The notes under the pieces were generated by a model. It was not told where the DNA came from. It did no database searches and saw nothing but the letters and a program-made list of their open reading frames with translations. Below are positions 53,898 to 64,000 of a DNA stretch of 64,000 nucleotides, piece after piece (the first letter of the stretch is position 1; the number at the start of each line of letters is the position of its first letter). Both the position numbers and the translations under genes were made by a program. This stretch comes from Pseudohongiella acticola (GTDB taxonomy: Bacteria > Pseudomonadota > Gammaproteobacteria > Pseudomonadales > Pseudohongiellaceae): positions 248,001 to 312,000 of the forward strand of contig NZ_MASR01000003.1 of NCBI RefSeq assembly GCF_001758195.1, written 5' to 3'.

Positions 53898-54014
53898 TTA
53901 GCCCTGACGCTGCTTGTGTCTGGGCTCCGCCGAGCAGATCACCCGCACAACACGGTTGCGTCTGACAACTTTGCATTTGCGACAGATTTTTTTAACTGAT
54001 GTTCTGACTTTCAC
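53898..54014 (-). CDS. rpmJ: 50S ribosomal protein L36
   Basis: L36, 38 residues: [19 protein letters not shown], then [14 protein letters not shown]. The zinc ligands Cys11, Cys14, Cys27 and His33 are all present, so this is the zinc-containing form. It begins with GTG (54012-54014) behind GGAGAGAG, too short for an ordinary gene finder. It stands between secY and rpsM, its normal place. Confidence 0.96.
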   Translation of the reverse strand: MKVRTSVKKICRKCKVVRRNRVVRVICSAEPRHKQRQG

Positions 54015-54070
54015 GTTTCTCTCTCCATTCAGCGGCCGGGGCTTTAAGGTCCGGCACCGCTAGTCAATCT

Positions 54071-55390
54071 TCAATTGCGACCAAAAGTGCCCAGATTCGA
54101 CTTCTTCATCAGAGAGTCGTACTGGTGCGACATCAGATGGGATTGCACTTGTGACATAAAGTCCATGCTCACCACCACAACAATCAAAAGCGCTGTCCCA
54201 CCCAGGTTAAACGGCACGTTGGCCATCATCTGGAAGAAGTTCGGCAACAAACAAACAATGGTGATGTAAATCGCACCAAACATTGTCAATCGAGTCAGCA
54301 CAGCGTCAATGTAGCGCGCTGTCTGCTCACCGGGACGAATACCCGGAATAAACGCACCTGAACGCTTCAGGTTATCTGCCACATCACGGGGGTTGAACAC
54401 CAGCGCCGTATAGAAGAAGCAGAAGAAAATAATCATGGCACTGAAGATGATCACGTACAGGGGCTGACCCGGACCAATCATCAATGCAAAATCCTGTAAC
54501 CATTCAGCCCCTTCGGACTGCCCAAACCATTGCCCGATTGAGGCCGGGAACAGCAAAATACTGCTGGCGAAAATCGCCGGAATCACACCCGCCATGTTCA
54601 CTTTCAGCGGCAGATGGCTCGACTGCGCCTGATACATCTTGTTGCCCTGCTGGCGCTTGGCATAGTTGACCGTGATGCGTCGCTGGCCGCGTTCAATGAA
54701 CACGATACCTGCAATCACGATGACGGCAATGATGCCCACAACCAGCAACAGCAGCCCACTTATCTGTCCTTCGTACGCCTGTGACAGCGAGTTTCCGACT
54801 GCAGCGGGCAAGCCTGCGACGATACCGGCAAAAATCAGCATTGATATGCCATTACCTACGCCACGTTCGGTGATTTGCTCACCCAGCCACATCATGAACA
54901 TGGCACCCGTCACCAGCGACACAATGGCGGTGAAGGTAAAACCCAGCCCAGGGTTATAGGCCATCGGGGCGAGCAGACCTACGGCCATGCCAGTGCCCTG
55001 AACCAGAGCCAGCACCAGCGCACCATAGCGCGTGTACTGAGTAATTTTGCGGCGACCTGACTCGCCTTCTTTCTTGAGCTGTGCCAGGTGTGGATTGACC
55101 GCACTCAGCAGCTGCATGATGATCGACGCAGAAATGTACGGCATGATGCCGAGTGCCACGATGCTCATTCGCTCAAGTGCACCGCCCGAGAACATATTGA
55201 ACAGACCCAGGAACGTGCCCTCGTTCTGACTGAACATGTTCGCAAGCTGTGCCGGATCAATACCCGGCACCGGAATGTGCGTTCCTATCCGATAAACCAA
55301 AATGGCAAACAACAGAAACAACAGACGCGCTTTTAGCTCGCCGAGACCTGCGCCTACACCTTCACCGCTCATGTTAGGTTTTTTTGCCAT
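54071..55390 (-). CDS. secY: Protein translocase subunit SecY
   Basis: SecY, 439 residues (443 in E. coli), the channel of the general secretion pathway with ten membrane helices. Recognisable parts are [18 protein letters not shown] in helix 1, [17 protein letters not shown], the [20 protein letters not shown] loop and [18 protein letters not shown]. It works with SecE and SecG in the inner membrane. The gene follows rplO after ten nt in the spc operon. Confidence 0.99.
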   Translation of the reverse strand: MAKKPNMSGEGVGAGLGELKARLLFLLFAILVYRIGTHIPVPGIDPAQLANMFSQNEGTFLGLFNMFSGGALERMSIVALGIMPYISASIIMQLLSAVNPHLAQLKKEGESGRRKITQYTRYGALVLALVQGTGMAVGLLAPMAYNPGLGFTFTAIVSLVTGAMFMMWLGEQITERGVGNGISMLIFAGIVAGLPAAVGNSLSQAYEGQISGLLLLVVGIIAVIVIAGIVFIERGQRRITVNYAKRQQGNKMYQAQSSHLPLKVNMAGVIPAIFASSILLFPASIGQWFGQSEGAEWLQDFALMIGPGQPLYVIIFSAMIIFFCFFYTALVFNPRDVADNLKRSGAFIPGIRPGEQTARYIDAVLTRLTMFGAIYITIVCLLPNFFQMMANVPFNLGGTALLIVVVVSMDFMSQVQSHLMSHQYDSLMKKSNLGTFGRN

Positions 55391-55400
55391 TTTGTTTAAA

Positions 55401-55892
55401 TCAGCCTTGCGCTACCGCTTTTTTGGTCTTTTTCTTGCCGACATAATCCGGCACCACCACGTCAATCACTTTGCCGCCGGCTGCTTCAATTGCTGCACGG
55501 GCGCCTTTGCTAACACGCAGACCTTCAACAGTGACAGCCTTGGTGACGTCACCAGACAGCATTACCTTAACGCGCTTGATGCTGCCGTTGATGATGTTGG
55601 CCGCTCGCAGCGTCTCAACATTAATCACATCAGCTTCGATCACATTCAGTTCACTGGTGCGAACTTCACCGGTAATACGGCTGATACGTGATGAAAAACC
55701 GAACTTCGGCAGTCGACGCTGCAAAGGCATCTGACCGCCTTCGAAACCCGGACGTACTGTGCCGCCGCTGCGTGACTTCTGACCTTTATGACCAGTACCA
55801 CATGTTTTTCCCCAGCCACTGCCAATACCACGACCTACGCGCTTGGGCGCCTGTGTACTACCGGGTGCTGGACTCAGAGTATTTAATTGCAT
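55401..55892 (-). CDS. rplO: 50S ribosomal protein L15
   Basis: L15, 163 residues against 144 in E. coli. It starts [20 protein letters not shown] and shows [26 protein letters not shown] and [17 protein letters not shown]. The extra C-terminal segment ends in a Lys-rich tail ([15 protein letters not shown]). It is a late-assembly large-subunit protein and precedes secY. Confidence 0.98.
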   Translation of the reverse strand: MQLNTLSPAPGSTQAPKRVGRGIGSGWGKTCGTGHKGQKSRSGGTVRPGFEGGQMPLQRRLPKFGFSSRISRITGEVRTSELNVIEADVINVETLRAANIINGSIKRVKVMLSGDVTKAVTVEGLRVSKGARAAIEAAGGKVIDVVVPDYVGKKKTKKAVAQG

Positions 55893-55895
55893 GAC

Positions 55896-56102
55896 TTATC
55901 CCTCAACCTGCAGCATATAGCTGACTTTGTTGATAATGCCGCGAACCGAAGGTGTATCCTGCAGTTCAACGGTCTGATGCATACGACGCAGTCCCAGGCC
56001 TACCAGGCACTGACGATGTCTTTCCATCGTACCGATGGGGCTGCGAACCAGTGTCACCTTGACGGTACCCACTGTATCTTTACTTGCTGATTTCTTAGCC
56101 AT
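55896..56102 (-). CDS. rpmD: 50S ribosomal protein L30
   Basis: L30, 68 residues (59 in E. coli), with a few extra residues before [20 protein letters not shown]. It continues with [19 protein letters not shown]. It lies between rpsE and rplO, three nt before L15, the usual spc-operon position. Confidence 0.97.
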   Translation of the reverse strand: MAKKSASKDTVGTVKVTLVRSPIGTMERHRQCLVGLGLRRMHQTVELQDTPSVRGIINKVSYMLQVEG

Positions 56103-56108
56103 AGCTGC

Positions 56109-56618
56109 TTAACCCAGGATCTCTTCAAGTGTTTTGCCACGCTTTGCCGCAACACTTTCGGCAGCACGCATTGTTTTCAGGCCTTTGAATGTCGCGTTAA
56201 CCACGTTAACCGGGTTAGTCGAGCCATAGCACTTGGCCAGTACGTTCTGAATGCCGGCCAGTTCCAGGATAGAGCGCATTGCGCCACCAGCAATGATGCC
56301 GGTACCTTCAGAAGCTGGTTGCATGTAAATTTTTGACGCTCCGTGACGCGCCTTCACCGGATACTCCAGTGTGTTGCCGTCCAGGGACACAGAAATCATG
56401 TTTCTTCTGGCAGCTTCCATCGCTTTCTGGATAGCCAGCGGCACTTCACGCGCCTTGCCACGACCGAAACCTACACGACCATTGCCATCACCGACCGCAG
56501 TCAATGCAGTAAAGGCGAAAATTCGACCACCTTTCACCACCTTGGCGACACGATTTACCTGGATCAACTTCTCCTGTAAACCTTCTTCGTTCTTTCTCGC
56601 CTCGTCTCTAGCTGCCAT
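56109..56618 (-). CDS. rpsE: 30S ribosomal protein S5
   Basis: S5, 169 residues. The double-stranded RNA-binding-like N-domain has [19 protein letters not shown], with [19 protein letters not shown], and the C-domain carries [19 protein letters not shown]. It affects decoding fidelity together with S4. It follows rplR. Confidence 0.98.
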   Translation of the reverse strand: MAARDEARKNEEGLQEKLIQVNRVAKVVKGGRIFAFTALTAVGDGNGRVGFGRGKAREVPLAIQKAMEAARRNMISVSLDGNTLEYPVKARHGASKIYMQPASEGTGIIAGGAMRSILELAGIQNVLAKCYGSTNPVNVVNATFKGLKTMRAAESVAAKRGKTLEEILG

Positions 56619-56630
56619 ATTCTTTAACCC

Positions 56631-56984
56631 TTAAAATTCCAAGCCGCCTTCACGTGCCGCATCAGCCAAAGCCTTTACGCGACCATGATAGTTATAACCG
56701 GCACGATCAAATGCCACTTTATCCAAGCCGGCCTTCTTGGCCCGTTCAGCAATCAGTTTCCCGATCTTGCTGGCTGCTTCGACATTACCTGTGGCGCCGC
56801 TGCGCATATCTTTCTCAACCGTCGACGCGCTTACCAATACCTGATCACCCGTTGCCGAGATAATCTGTGCATAAATATGGCGCGGTGTGCGGTAGACGCA
56901 CAAGCGGTTAACACCCAGCTCACTTATCTTTGCTCTGGTTCGTCGTGCGCGACGAATACGAGCCTGCTTTTTCACATTCATCAT
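56631..56984 (-). CDS. rplR: 50S ribosomal protein L18
   Basis: L18, 117 residues as in E. coli. It begins with a basic helix ([16 protein letters not shown]) and continues [17 protein letters not shown] and [20 protein letters not shown]. It binds 5S rRNA with L5. Two adjacent ATG codons open the gene; either may be used. Confidence 0.98.
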   Translation of the reverse strand: MMNVKKQARIRRARRTRAKISELGVNRLCVYRTPRHIYAQIISATGDQVLVSASTVEKDMRSGATGNVEAASKIGKLIAERAKKAGLDKVAFDRAGYNYHGRVKALADAAREGGLEF

Positions 56985-56992
56985 GTCACGCC

Positions 56993-57526
56993 CTATTTTT
57001 TCTTCGCTTCTTTTCTGTAAACATTCTCTTCCGCGTATCGAATACCTTTGCCTTTATAGGGCTCTGGCGGACGGAAATCACGAATGTCTGCCGCTACTTT
57101 GCCAAGCAATTGCTTGTCGGAGGAACTCAACACGATCTCGGTCTGAGTCGGTGTCTCCGCCGTAACGCCTTCAGGCAGTTCGTAATCGATCGGATGAGAA
57201 TAACCAACCGTAATATTCAGTGTTTTGCCTTGGGCCTTGGCACGATAACCAACGCCCTGAAGCTGCAGCTTGCGCTGAAAACCTTCGCTCACACCCACAA
57301 CCATGTTGTTGATCAGGGCGCGAAATGTTCCCGCCAGGGCATTTGCCTGACGCGAGCCATTTTTGGCCGACAGCTGCAGAACGTTGCCATCCTGTTTAAT
57401 GTCGACATCGTTGTGCAGGTCGATGTTCAGGCTGCCTTTGCTACCTTTAACGGTAATTGCGCTTCCAGCAATCGCCGTCTCTACACCTTTCGGCAATGTA
57501 ATCGGGTCTTTCGCTACTCTGGACAT
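56993..57526 (-). CDS. rplF: 50S ribosomal protein L6
   Basis: L6, 177 residues as in E. coli. It starts [20 protein letters not shown], and has [20 protein letters not shown] and [20 protein letters not shown] in the first domain, and ends with [17 protein letters not shown]. It lies near the GTPase centre of the large subunit. Confidence 0.98.
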   Translation of the reverse strand: MSRVAKDPITLPKGVETAIAGSAITVKGSKGSLNIDLHNDVDIKQDGNVLQLSAKNGSRQANALAGTFRALINNMVVGVSEGFQRKLQLQGVGYRAKAQGKTLNITVGYSHPIDYELPEGVTAETPTQTEIVLSSSDKQLLGKVAADIRDFRPPEPYKGKGIRYAEENVYRKEAKKK

Positions 57527-57564
57527 AATCGTGCTCTATATACTGTGTCTAAGAATTGTGTGTA

Positions 57565-57960
57565 TCAGAATACGGTACACAAAACTTCCCCGCCAACACC
57601 GGCGGAACGGGCCTGCTTCTCTGTCATCAGCCCCTGATTTGTGGAGACGATAACGATACCGAGACCTTGACGGTTGCGTGGCAATTCTTCTTTGCCTTTG
57701 TACTGACGCAGGCCAGGCTTGCTCACACGTTTGATCTCTTCGATCACGGGCTTGCCCTGGAAGTATTTCAGGTCAACGGTCAGCTCACGCTTGGTGCCGT
57801 GCTGCTGAACATCGAAGCCAGTGATGTAACCTTCATCCTGAAGTACACGGCAAATAGCCACTTTCAACTTCGAGGACGGGCAGCTCATCTTGGGCAAGCG
57901 TGCCATCTGTGCGTTTCGGATACGCGTCAACAAATCTGCAATTGGATCTGACATACTCAT
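57565..57960 (-). CDS. rpsH: 30S ribosomal protein S8
   Basis: S8, 131 residues. It starts [19 protein letters not shown] and ends [20 protein letters not shown] followed by [12 protein letters not shown]8 binds helix 21 of 16S rRNA and in E. coli represses the spc operon by binding the rplE leader. A second ATG two codons in is possible. Confidence 0.98.
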   Translation of the reverse strand: MSMSDPIADLLTRIRNAQMARLPKMSCPSSKLKVAICRVLQDEGYITGFDVQQHGTKRELTVDLKYFQGKPVIEEIKRVSKPGLRQYKGKEELPRNRQGLGIVIVSTNQGLMTEKQARSAGVGGEVLCTVF

Positions 57961-57975
57961 AATAAAATTCTCCGC

Positions 57976-58281
57976 TTACCAGCTCGCCTTTGTCAGTCCA
58001 GGCACATCGCCACGCATGGCTGCTTCACGCAGCTTGTGTCGGCACATTCCGAACTTGCGGTATACCCCGTGAGGACGACCGGTCAGTTGACAACGTCTAC
58101 GCTGTCGAACCGGGCTGGCATCACGTGGCAACTTCTGAAATGCTATTTGTGCTTCCCATTTTTCATCATCGCTGGCATTCACATCAGCAAGAATCGCCTT
58201 CAGGGCAGCGCGCTTTTGCGCATACTTGGCTACCGTACGGGTGCGCTTTTCTTCGCGTGCAATCATTGAAGATTTAGCCAT
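57976..58281 (-). CDS. rpsN: 30S ribosomal protein S14
   Basis: S14, 101 residues, the long zinc-free form: the region that is a CxxC zinc site in short forms reads [19 protein letters not shown] with a single Cys. It ends [17 protein letters not shown]. It lies in the head of the 30S subunit, one nt after the rplE stop. Confidence 0.98.
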   Translation of the reverse strand: MAKSSMIAREEKRTRTVAKYAQKRAALKAILADVNASDDEKWEAQIAFQKLPRDASPVRQRRRCQLTGRPHGVYRKFGMCRHKLREAAMRGDVPGLTKASW

Positions 58282-58282
58282 C

Positions 58283-58852
58283 TCAAGACTCCTTCGCGGC
58301 AGACTTCTCTGCCTGTACTTTGAACGGGAAACGCATGGCAGTTAACAGTGCCCGGCCTTCCTCGTCATTCTGTGCTGTCGTGGTAATGGTGATATCCAGA
58401 CCGCGCAGCTTATCTACCTTGTCATATTCCACTTCCGGGAAAATGATCTGTTCGGTCACACCCATGGCATAGTTGCCACGGCCATCAAAGGCCTTAGGGT
58501 TCAAACCACGGAAATCCCGGATACGCGGTATCGCGATATCAACCAGACGGTCCAGGAAATCGTACATGCGCTCGCCGCGCAACGTGACTTTACAGCCAAT
58601 TGGCCAGCCCGCACGAATCTTGAAACCTGCGATGGATTTGCGTGCCTTGGTGATAACCGGCTTCTGACCACTGATCATGGTCAGGTCAGCAAAGGCATTG
58701 TCGAGCAATTTCTTGTCGCCCACAGCCTCGCCCACGCCCATATTCAACACCACTTTGGTGATGCGGGGGACGCGCATAGGATTATCAAACCCAAACTGCT
58801 TGGTCAGTGTGGGCACTACGTCACTTTTGTAAAATTCTTTCAACTGAGCCAT
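58283..58852 (-). CDS. rplE: 50S ribosomal protein L5
   Basis: L5, 189 residues (179 in E. coli, slightly longer C-terminus). It starts [20 protein letters not shown] and shows [37 protein letters not shown] and [20 protein letters not shown]. It binds 5S rRNA and the P-site tRNA elbow. Confidence 0.98.
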   Translation of the reverse strand: MAQLKEFYKSDVVPTLTKQFGFDNPMRVPRITKVVLNMGVGEAVGDKKLLDNAFADLTMISGQKPVITKARKSIAGFKIRAGWPIGCKVTLRGERMYDFLDRLVDIAIPRIRDFRGLNPKAFDGRGNYAMGVTEQIIFPEVEYDKVDKLRGLDITITTTAQNDEEGRALLTAMRFPFKVQAEKSAAKES

Positions 58853-58872
58853 GTTGGCGACCTGAGTTTCCG

Positions 58873-59184
58873 TTAATCAATGACTTTGTTAGAGGATTTG
58901 AAAATCCGCTTTTTCTTTCCGTCTTCTACCAGGAAGCCAACGCGATCGGCTTTGCTGGTTTCCGGATTAAAGATAGCTACATTGGAAATATCCATCGCAG
59001 CCTCTTTCTCCACGATCCCACCAGTCACACCCGCATTGGGGTTAGGCTTGGTGTGACGCTTCACAATATTGATACCACCGACAATCACCTTGTTTTCGCC
59101 GACCAGACGGGACACCGTACCACGCTTGCCCTTGTCCTTGCCGGAGATGACTATCACTTCATCGTTACATTTGATCTTACGCAT
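58873..59184 (-). CDS. rplX: 50S ribosomal protein L24
   Basis: L24, 103 residues (104 in E. coli). It starts [20 protein letters not shown] with the KOW motif, then [19 protein letters not shown]. The assembly-initiator protein of the 50S subunit lies 21 nt after rplN. Confidence 0.98.
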   Translation of the reverse strand: MRKIKCNDEVIVISGKDKGKRGTVSRLVGENKVIVGGINIVKRHTKPNPNAGVTGGIVEKEAAMDISNVAIFNPETSKADRVGFLVEDGKKKRIFKSSNKVID

Positions 59185-59205
59185 ATTTCGCGGCCTCGAT
59201 TTCTA

Positions 59206-59574
59206 TCACAGCACTTCGGGTGCCAGGGAGATGATTCGCATGAACTTCTCGTTACGAAGTTCTCGAGTCACCGGCCCGAACACACGCGTCCCGATGGGCG
59301 CCTGCTGATTATTGAGCAGAATCGCAGCGTTATCATCAAACTTGATAAGTGAACCGTCGCTTCTGCGAACACCTTTCTTGGTGCGAACAACCAGGGCAGA
59401 CAGCACCTGGCCTTTCTTCACCTTGCCTCGGGGAATCGCTTCCTTCACTGTCACTTTAATGACATCCCCGATGCGGGCATAACGACGATGCGAACCGCCG
59501 AGCACCTTGATACACATTACTCGTTTGGCACCACTGTTGTCTGCCACATCTAAATATGACTGTACCTGAATCAT
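59206..59574 (-). CDS. rplN: 50S ribosomal protein L14
   Basis: L14, 122 residues. It starts [20 protein letters not shown], then [19 protein letters not shown] and ends [11 protein letters not shown]. It is the first gene of the spc operon in E. coli. The 77-nt gap before it may hold the spc promoter; I saw no convincing hexamers there. Confidence 0.98.
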   Translation of the reverse strand: MIQVQSYLDVADNSGAKRVMCIKVLGGSHRRYARIGDVIKVTVKEAIPRGKVKKGQVLSALVVRTKKGVRRSDGSLIKFDDNAAILLNNQQAPIGTRVFGPVTRELRNEKFMRIISLAPEVL

Positions 59575-59651
59575 CGATTCTCTCCGAACCCTTTAAACTG
59601 TCGCTTTAGCAACAACGCCAAATGGCGCCAAAAACCAATTTACTGCCAGAA

Positions 59652-59930
59652 TCAGATCTGCGTAGCTCGTTCATCAATCGATACCAATGACCAGGTTTTG
59701 GTCTTTGACATCGGTCTGACTTCCTTAACAGTAACCTTATCGCCTTCTTTACACTCGTTGTTCGCGTCATGCGCGTGGAGTTTTGAAGAGCGTGTAATAT
59801 ATTTGCCGTACACCGGGTGTTTCACCCGACGCTCAACCAGCACAACAATGGACTTGTCCATCTTTGAGCTGACGACTTTACCGGACACCAGGCGCCCGGT
59901 TTTTGTTTCGTTAGTTTCATTAAGCGACAT
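59652..59930 (-). CDS. rpsQ: 30S ribosomal protein S17
   Basis: S17, 92 residues (84 in E. coli), with a short N-terminal addition before [20 protein letters not shown]. It continues [19 protein letters not shown] and ends in [10 protein letters not shown]. It is the last gene of the S10 block and starts two nt after rpmC. Confidence 0.98.
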   Translation of the reverse strand: MSLNETNETKTGRLVSGKVVSSKMDKSIVVLVERRVKHPVYGKYITRSSKLHAHDANNECKEGDKVTVKEVRPMSKTKTWSLVSIDERATQI

Positions 59931-59932
59931 AA

Positions 59933-60130
59933 TCAGGATCCACTTTTCTGCTTTTCAGTAATGATCGTCTTAACCCGGGCTATATCATGCTTAACAGCTG
60001 ACAGCAGGTGCGACTGCCCGAGTTGTCCTGTCCGCTTCTGAATCCTGTAGTTGAACTGGTCACGATACAGGCCGTTGAGTTGTTCATTGAGCTCCGCAAC
60101 GGATTTTTCACGCAATTCATTGGCTTTCAT
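59933..60130 (-). CDS. rpmC: 50S ribosomal protein L29
   Basis: L29, 65 residues, a two-helix protein: [20 protein letters not shown] and a second helix ending [14 protein letters not shown]. It sits at the tunnel exit near the trigger factor site. Its start shares a base with the rplP stop (TAATG). Confidence 0.97.
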   Translation of the reverse strand: MKANELREKSVAELNEQLNGLYRDQFNYRIQKRTGQLGQSHLLSAVKHDIARVKTIITEKQKSGS

Positions 60131-60543
60131 TACATCACCGTCCGTTTAACAAAAGTGGTCTCAAACGGGAGCTTGGAAGCCGCCAGCTGGAACGCTTCGC
60201 GCGCCAGCGCCTCATCAACACCCTCGATCTCGAACATCACGCGACCTGGCTGAATCAGAGCTACCCAGTATTCTACGCTACCCTTACCTTTACCCTGACG
60301 CACTTCGAGAGGCTTCTGGGTGATTGGCTTGTCCGGGAACACACGAATCCAGATTTTACCGCCACGCTTAACGTGACGGGTCATGGCACGACGAGCGGAT
60401 TCGATTTGACGCGCGGTCAAACGACCACGTGAGACGGCCTTAAGACCGAATTCGCCGAAATCCACCTTGCTACCGCGATGAGAGAGTCCGCGGTTACGGC
60501 CCTTCATCATCTTGCGAAATTTGGTACGCTTTGGTTGTAACAT
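60130..60543 (-). CDS. rplP: 50S ribosomal protein L16
   Basis: L16, 137 residues (136 in E. coli). It starts [20 protein letters not shown] and includes [20 protein letters not shown] and [20 protein letters not shown]. It organises the A-site region of the large subunit. It lies between rpsC and rpmC. Confidence 0.98.
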   Translation of the reverse strand: MLQPKRTKFRKMMKGRNRGLSHRGSKVDFGEFGLKAVSRGRLTARQIESARRAMTRHVKRGGKIWIRVFPDKPITQKPLEVRQGKGKGSVEYWVALIQPGRVMFEIEGVDEALAREAFQLAASKLPFETTFVKRTVM

Positions 60544-60556
60544 CTTGGCCTATCCT

Positions 60557-61225
60557 CTACTTGGACGCTTTCTGGGGAGCCACAAAGGCTTCCTGCAGAT
60601 CCAGGATTTCACCTTTGAAAATCCAGACCTTCACGCCAATAATCCCGTAAGTTGTGGCTGCTTCGGACGCCGCGTAATCGATATCCGCTCGCAGAGTATG
60701 CAAAGGTACACGGCCTTCGCGGTACCACTCGGAACGCGCGATCTCTGCGCCACCAAGACGACCACCTACCTGAATCCTGATACCTTCAGCGCCCTGGCGC
60801 ATGGCGTTCTGCACCGCTCGCTTCATCGCACGTCGGAACATGACACGACGCTCAAGCTGCTGCGCAACACTGTCAGCGACCAACTGGGCATCCAGATCAG
60901 GCTTACGAATTTCTTCGATGTTGATGTGAACCGGAACACCCATCTTTTTGATCAGGGCATTACGCAGTTTCTCAACGTCTTCGCCTTTCTTGCCAATCAC
61001 GATACCTGGACGGGCAGTGTGAATGGTAATGCGGGCAGTCTGTGCAGGACGCTCAATCTCAACCCGGGATACAGATGCATTGGCAAGCTGCTTGCGGATG
61101 TAAGCACGAACCTGCAGGTCTACCAGCAAATGCTCAGCATAATTTTTACCTTCAGCAAACCATACTGAAGTGTGTTTTTTAACTATACCAAGCCGAATTC
61201 CGGTTGGATGTACTTTCTGACCCAT
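60557..61225 (-). CDS. rpsC: 30S ribosomal protein S3
   Basis: S3, 222 residues (233 in E. coli). It starts [20 protein letters not shown], has a KH domain with [18 protein letters not shown], and ends with the C-terminal domain region [14 protein letters not shown] followed by a short tail. It lies on the mRNA entry side of the 30S head. Confidence 0.98.
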   Translation of the reverse strand: MGQKVHPTGIRLGIVKKHTSVWFAEGKNYAEHLLVDLQVRAYIRKQLANASVSRVEIERPAQTARITIHTARPGIVIGKKGEDVEKLRNALIKKMGVPVHINIEEIRKPDLDAQLVADSVAQQLERRVMFRRAMKRAVQNAMRQGAEGIRIQVGGRLGGAEIARSEWYREGRVPLHTLRADIDYAASEAATTYGIIGVKVWIFKGEILDLQEAFVAPQKASK

Positions 61226-61234
61226 CCTGATCTC

Positions 61235-61567
61235 CTACTTATCGGCTACTTTTACGGTGATGTGGCAGGTACGCTTGACGATGCGGTCGGCGCGGCCTTT
61301 GGCTCGCGGACGAATTCGCTTCATGCTCATACCCTCATCTACAAAGATAGTGGAGACTTTCAACTCATCCACATCCGCCCCTTCGTTATGCTCAGCATTG
61401 GCAATCGCTGAATCCAGCACCTTCTTGATGATCTCTGCACCCTTTTTGGGGCTAAAGGTCAACAATTGAAGAGCCTCTTCAACCGCCTTGCCTCGAATCT
61501 GATCAGCTACCAGCCTTGCCTTCTGGGCAGAGAGCCGAGCGCCGCGCAATTTTGCTACAACTTCCAT
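61235..61567 (-). CDS. rplV: 50S ribosomal protein L22
   Basis: L22, 110 residues as in E. coli. It starts [20 protein letters not shown] and contains [20 protein letters not shown] and the tunnel loop [16 protein letters not shown]. The loop lines the peptide exit tunnel. It follows rpsS by 17 nt. Confidence 0.98.
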   Translation of the reverse strand: MEVVAKLRGARLSAQKARLVADQIRGKAVEEALQLLTFSPKKGAEIIKKVLDSAIANAEHNEGADVDELKVSTIFVDEGMSMKRIRPRAKGRADRIVKRTCHITVKVADK

Positions 61568-61584
61568 CTCATTATCCCCGCTAA

Positions 61585-61860
61585 TCAGCGCTTGGCTTTC
61601 TTGTCTGCAACGTGGCCACGGTAATTCCGTGTCGCCGAGAACTCGCCCAGCTTATGGCCAACCATGTCCTCGGAAATAGACACGGGCACATGCTGCTGAC
61701 CGTTATGCACGGCGATCGTCAGGCCAAGCATATCCGGAGATACCATTGAGCGGCGTGACCAGGTTTTGATCGGACGCTTGTCATTGGAATCGCGCGCTGC
61801 CTGCACTTTTTTCATTAAATGAAGGTCTATGAAAGGACCCTTTTTCAGTGAACGTGGCAC
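61585..61860 (-). CDS. rpsS: 30S ribosomal protein S19
   Basis: S19, 91 residues. It starts [20 protein letters not shown] and includes [19 protein letters not shown], and [19 protein letters not shown] at the end. It forms a complex with S13 in the 30S head. Confidence 0.98.
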   Translation of the reverse strand: MPRSLKKGPFIDLHLMKKVQAARDSNDKRPIKTWSRRSMVSPDMLGLTIAVHNGQQHVPVSISEDMVGHKLGEFSATRNYRGHVADKKAKR

Positions 61861-61884
61861 TTTTATTTCCTCTGTTATCAGGCC

Positions 61885-62715
61885 TTATCGGCTTGCATTT
61901 CTGCGGCGTACGATCATGTTGGAAGTACGCTTGTTTGTCCTGGTCTTGTAACCCTTGGTCGGCTTGCCCCATGGTGTTACAGGATGACGGCCACCGGAGG
62001 TACGACCCTCACCACCACCGTGCGGGTGGTCTACCGGGTTCATTACCACACCACGTACCGTCGGGCGAATACCGCGCCAGCGCGTTGCACCGGCTTTACC
62101 CAATGATCGCAGGCTGTGCTCGGAATTCGAGACTTCGCCCAGCGTTGCGCGGCAATCAGCCAGCACTTTACGCATTTCACCAGAGCGCAATCGCAATGTT
62201 GCGTAAGCACCTTCACGGGCCACCAGCTGAGCTGAACCGCCTGCGCTTCGTGCAATCTGCGCACCTTTGCCTGGCTTGAGCTCTACGCAATGCACTGTGC
62301 TGCCCAGCGGAATGTTGCGCAGCGGCAGACAGTTACCTGTCTTGATCGGCGCTTCATTGCCTGACACCAGGGAGTCACCAGCACTGACCTTGGCCGGCGC
62401 GATGATGTAACGACGTTCGCCGTCGGCGTACAGCAACAGAGCAATGTTGGCGGTACGATTCGGATCGTACTCCAGGCGCTCTACCGTTGCCGCAATTCCG
62501 TCCTTGTCGCGACGGAAATCAATAATCCGGTATTTCTGCTTGTGGCCACCACCCGCGTGACGACGCGTAATTCGACCTGCATTATTACGACCACCGGTCT
62601 TGGACTTGCTTGCCAACAAAGGAGCGTACGGCTCACCCTTGTGCAGCTCAGGGTTCACAATCTTGATGACGAACCTGCGCCCCGGCGAGGTGGGTTTACA
62701 TTTTACAACTGCCAT
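61885..62715 (-). CDS. rplB: 50S ribosomal protein L2
   Basis: L2, 276 residues (273 in E. coli). It starts [20 protein letters not shown] and has [20 protein letters not shown], and the C-terminal [20 protein letters not shown] with the His needed for peptidyl transfer activity of the centre. It is essential for subunit association. Confidence 0.98.
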   Translation of the reverse strand: MAVVKCKPTSPGRRFVIKIVNPELHKGEPYAPLLASKSKTGGRNNAGRITRRHAGGGHKQKYRIIDFRRDKDGIAATVERLEYDPNRTANIALLLYADGERRYIIAPAKVSAGDSLVSGNEAPIKTGNCLPLRNIPLGSTVHCVELKPGKGAQIARSAGGSAQLVAREGAYATLRLRSGEMRKVLADCRATLGEVSNSEHSLRSLGKAGATRWRGIRPTVRGVVMNPVDHPHGGGEGRTSGGRHPVTPWGKPTKGYKTRTNKRTSNMIVRRRNASR

Positions 62716-62730
62716 AACCGCGACCCTTCC

Positions 62731-63030
62731 TTACGCCATGTCCGCAAAGTCGATTTCCTGACCTTGCGCGAGCTTAACGTAAGCCTTTTTCCAGTTAGAT
62801 TTTTGTCTCAGTTTACCGCGGGCTGTACGCTTGGTTTTACCCTTGACGTTCAGCACCTGAAGCTCTTCAACAGTCACTTTAAACAGTGTCTCGATTGCTT
62901 CGCGAATCTCTGGCTTGGTCGCATCGTTGGCAACGACAAACGCTACCTGGTTGTGACCTTCAGCCATGATTGCCGCTTTTTCAGACACGTGAGGACCAAC
63001 AATAATCGAATACAGTCTTTGCTGGTTCAT
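62731..63030 (-). CDS. rplW: 50S ribosomal protein L23
   Basis: L23, 99 residues (100 in E. coli). It starts [20 protein letters not shown] and ends in [20 protein letters not shown]. It binds trigger factor and SRP at the tunnel exit. Its start overlaps the rplD stop (ATGA). Confidence 0.98.
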   Translation of the reverse strand: MNQQRLYSIIVGPHVSEKAAIMAEGHNQVAFVVANDATKPEIREAIETLFKVTVEELQVLNVKGKTKRTARGKLRQKSNWKKAYVKLAQGQEIDFADMA

Positions 63031-63647
63031 GACAGCATCTCCTCAACTTTTTTGAGTGCAGGCACAGTCATCATCACTTTCTCGAAACCAATCAGACTGA
63101 CCGGATCCAGACCGGCAACATCCAGCACATCAACGTTGTGCAGGTTGCGCGCAGCAAGATACAGGTTCTCTGCCACTTCCTCGGCAACGATCAGCACGTT
63201 ATCCAGTGCAAACTCTTTCAGCTTGCTGGCCAGATCCTTGGTTTTGTGAGAATCAAGCGCAAACTGCTCAACAATGATCAGTCGATCCTGACGCAGCAAC
63301 TCGGACAGGATGCAACGCATGGCACCGCGATACATTTTGCGGTTCAGCTTTTTGCTGTGGTCCTGAGGACGCGCGGCAAATGTAACACCACCGGAGCGCC
63401 AGATCGGGCTGCGGGTTGTACCAGCACGCGCGCGGCCAGTACCTTTCTGACGCCATGGCTTGCGGCCACCGCCTCGAACATCCGACCGTGTTTTCTGCTG
63501 CACAGTACCCTGACGAGCGCCAGCCATGTAGGTGACAACTGTCTGGTGAACCAGCGCTTCATTGAATTCTTTACCGAAAGTCTCATCAGATACCGAGACT
63601 GTTCCGTTACCGGCCTGGCTACCGGGTTTTGCGAGATTAAGTTCCAT
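63027..63647 (-). CDS. rplD: 50S ribosomal protein L4
   Basis: L4, 206 residues (201 in E. coli). It shows [39 protein letters not shown] and [20 protein letters not shown] in the tunnel loop. L4 represses the S10 operon in E. coli by binding its leader, which lies beyond this window. Confidence 0.98.
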   Translation of the reverse strand: MELNLAKPGSQAGNGTVSVSDETFGKEFNEALVHQTVVTYMAGARQGTVQQKTRSDVRGGGRKPWRQKGTGRARAGTTRSPIWRSGGVTFAARPQDHSKKLNRKMYRGAMRCILSELLRQDRLIIVEQFALDSHKTKDLASKLKEFALDNVLIVAEEVAENLYLAARNLHNVDVLDVAGLDPVSLIGFEKVMMTVPALKKVEEMLS

Positions 63648-63653
63648 CGCTGA

Positions 63654-64000
63654 TTACCCCTTGGATCCGGCTGATTTGACAGAAGGACGCACTACCACTC
63701 TGGAGCCAGTAGCACCAGGAATAGCACCCTTGACCAGCAACAGATTGTTATCAGTGTCGACCCGTACGATTTCCAGTGACTGTGTTGTCACGCGCACGTC
63801 ACCCATGTGCCCGGCCATTTTCTTGCCTTTCCAGACACGACCCGGGGTTTGACACTGACCAATGGAACCAGGCGCTCTGTGCGAGAGCGAGTTACCATGA
63901 GTGGCATCCTGCATGCTGAAGTTGTGACGCTTGATGGTACCGGCGAAGCCTTTACCTTTGGACGTGCCAGTGACGTCAACTTTCTGGCCAGCTTCGAAGA
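63654..64000 (-). CDS. rplC: 50S ribosomal protein L3, C-terminal part
   Basis: The frame enters from the right edge and is open from 64000 to the stop at 63654, giving the last 115 residues. They include [38 protein letters not shown] and [14 protein letters not shown]. The Gln in GSIGQC is the residue methylated by PrmB in E. coli. The N-terminal half and rpsJ lie outside the window. Confidence 0.97.
   Translation of the reverse strand, partial: FEAGQKVDVTGTSKGKGFAGTIKRHNFSMQDATHGNSLSHRAPGSIGQCQTPGRVWKGKKMAGHMGDVRVTTQSLEIVRVDTDNNLLLVKGAIPGATGSRVVVRPSVKSAGSKG

Noticed and set aside
59575-59651. spc operon promoter in the rpsQ-rplN gap
   Set aside because: The gap is a plausible place but no -35/-10 pair with suitable spacing is visible.

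Overview
The window is a stretch of bacterial chromosome, most probably from a marine or aquatic gammaproteobacterium. The evidence is the divergent ssb/uvrA pair, a complete GspC-to-N type II secretion operon, TonB-dependent transport, S10-spc-alpha ribosomal genes in the standard proteobacterial order, E. coli-like ribosomal proteins and a moderate GC content. I cannot name the genus. I saw no phage, integrase, transposase, tRNA, rRNA or CRISPR array.

Layout. Positions 1-1592 (minus strand) hold ssb, an RmlD-like reductase and the start of a MoeA-like gene. uvrA (1778-4639, plus) ends tail-to-tail with a PQQ-dependent alcohol dehydrogenase lipoprotein, which is followed by a SIMPL-domain periplasmic protein. 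The 5-oxoprolinase genes pxpB-pxpC-pxpA (7691-10281, plus) are interrupted by a seven-copy 25-bp minisatellite that begins inside the end of pxpC. From 10305 to 26495 everything is on the minus strand. In transcription order it reads: a beta-helix-like lipoprotein, a TonB-dependent receptor, then gspC-D-E-F-G-H-I-J-K-L-M-N.

The middle (26775-42592) is a mosaic of short units: a persulfide dioxygenase-rhodanese fusion, a YPNG-repeat secreted protein, an esterase, a small lipoprotein, an FkbM methyltransferase with a GT2 glycosyltransferase, a 7TM diguanylate cyclase, a beta-lactamase-family hydrolase, a thioredoxin-like/cytochrome c/copper monooxygenase fusion, a TetR regulator, a glutaredoxin, a small membrane protein, a carboxylesterase, a methyltransferase with a signal peptide, a SUKH protein and a soluble chemoreceptor. 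The glycerol-3-phosphate cluster (42824-47993) has glpD and a PlsB-like acyltransferase divergent from glpK and a histidine phosphatase. After a DUF1499 protein, a divergent LspA and an alanine-glyoxylate-type aminotransferase, the window ends (50765-64000, minus) with the alpha, spc and S10 ribosomal operons, from rplQ back to a partial rplC.

The most promising system is the block 10305-26658. A good match to a PhoB box (26641-26658) faces a lipoprotein whose lipid-bearing cysteine is followed by Asp and a Gly-rich linker, the arrangement known from lipoproteins exported to the surface by type II secretion. A TonB receptor and then the whole secretion machine follow on the same strand, with strong hairpins lacking U-tracts between the units. 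I infer a phosphate-starvation-controlled surface lipoprotein/receptor pair with a dedicated secretion system. Other notable items are the pxpC-derived minisatellite, the three-part copper monooxygenase, the RmlD-like protein lacking its catalytic lysine and the chemoreceptor with its sensor domain at the C-terminus.
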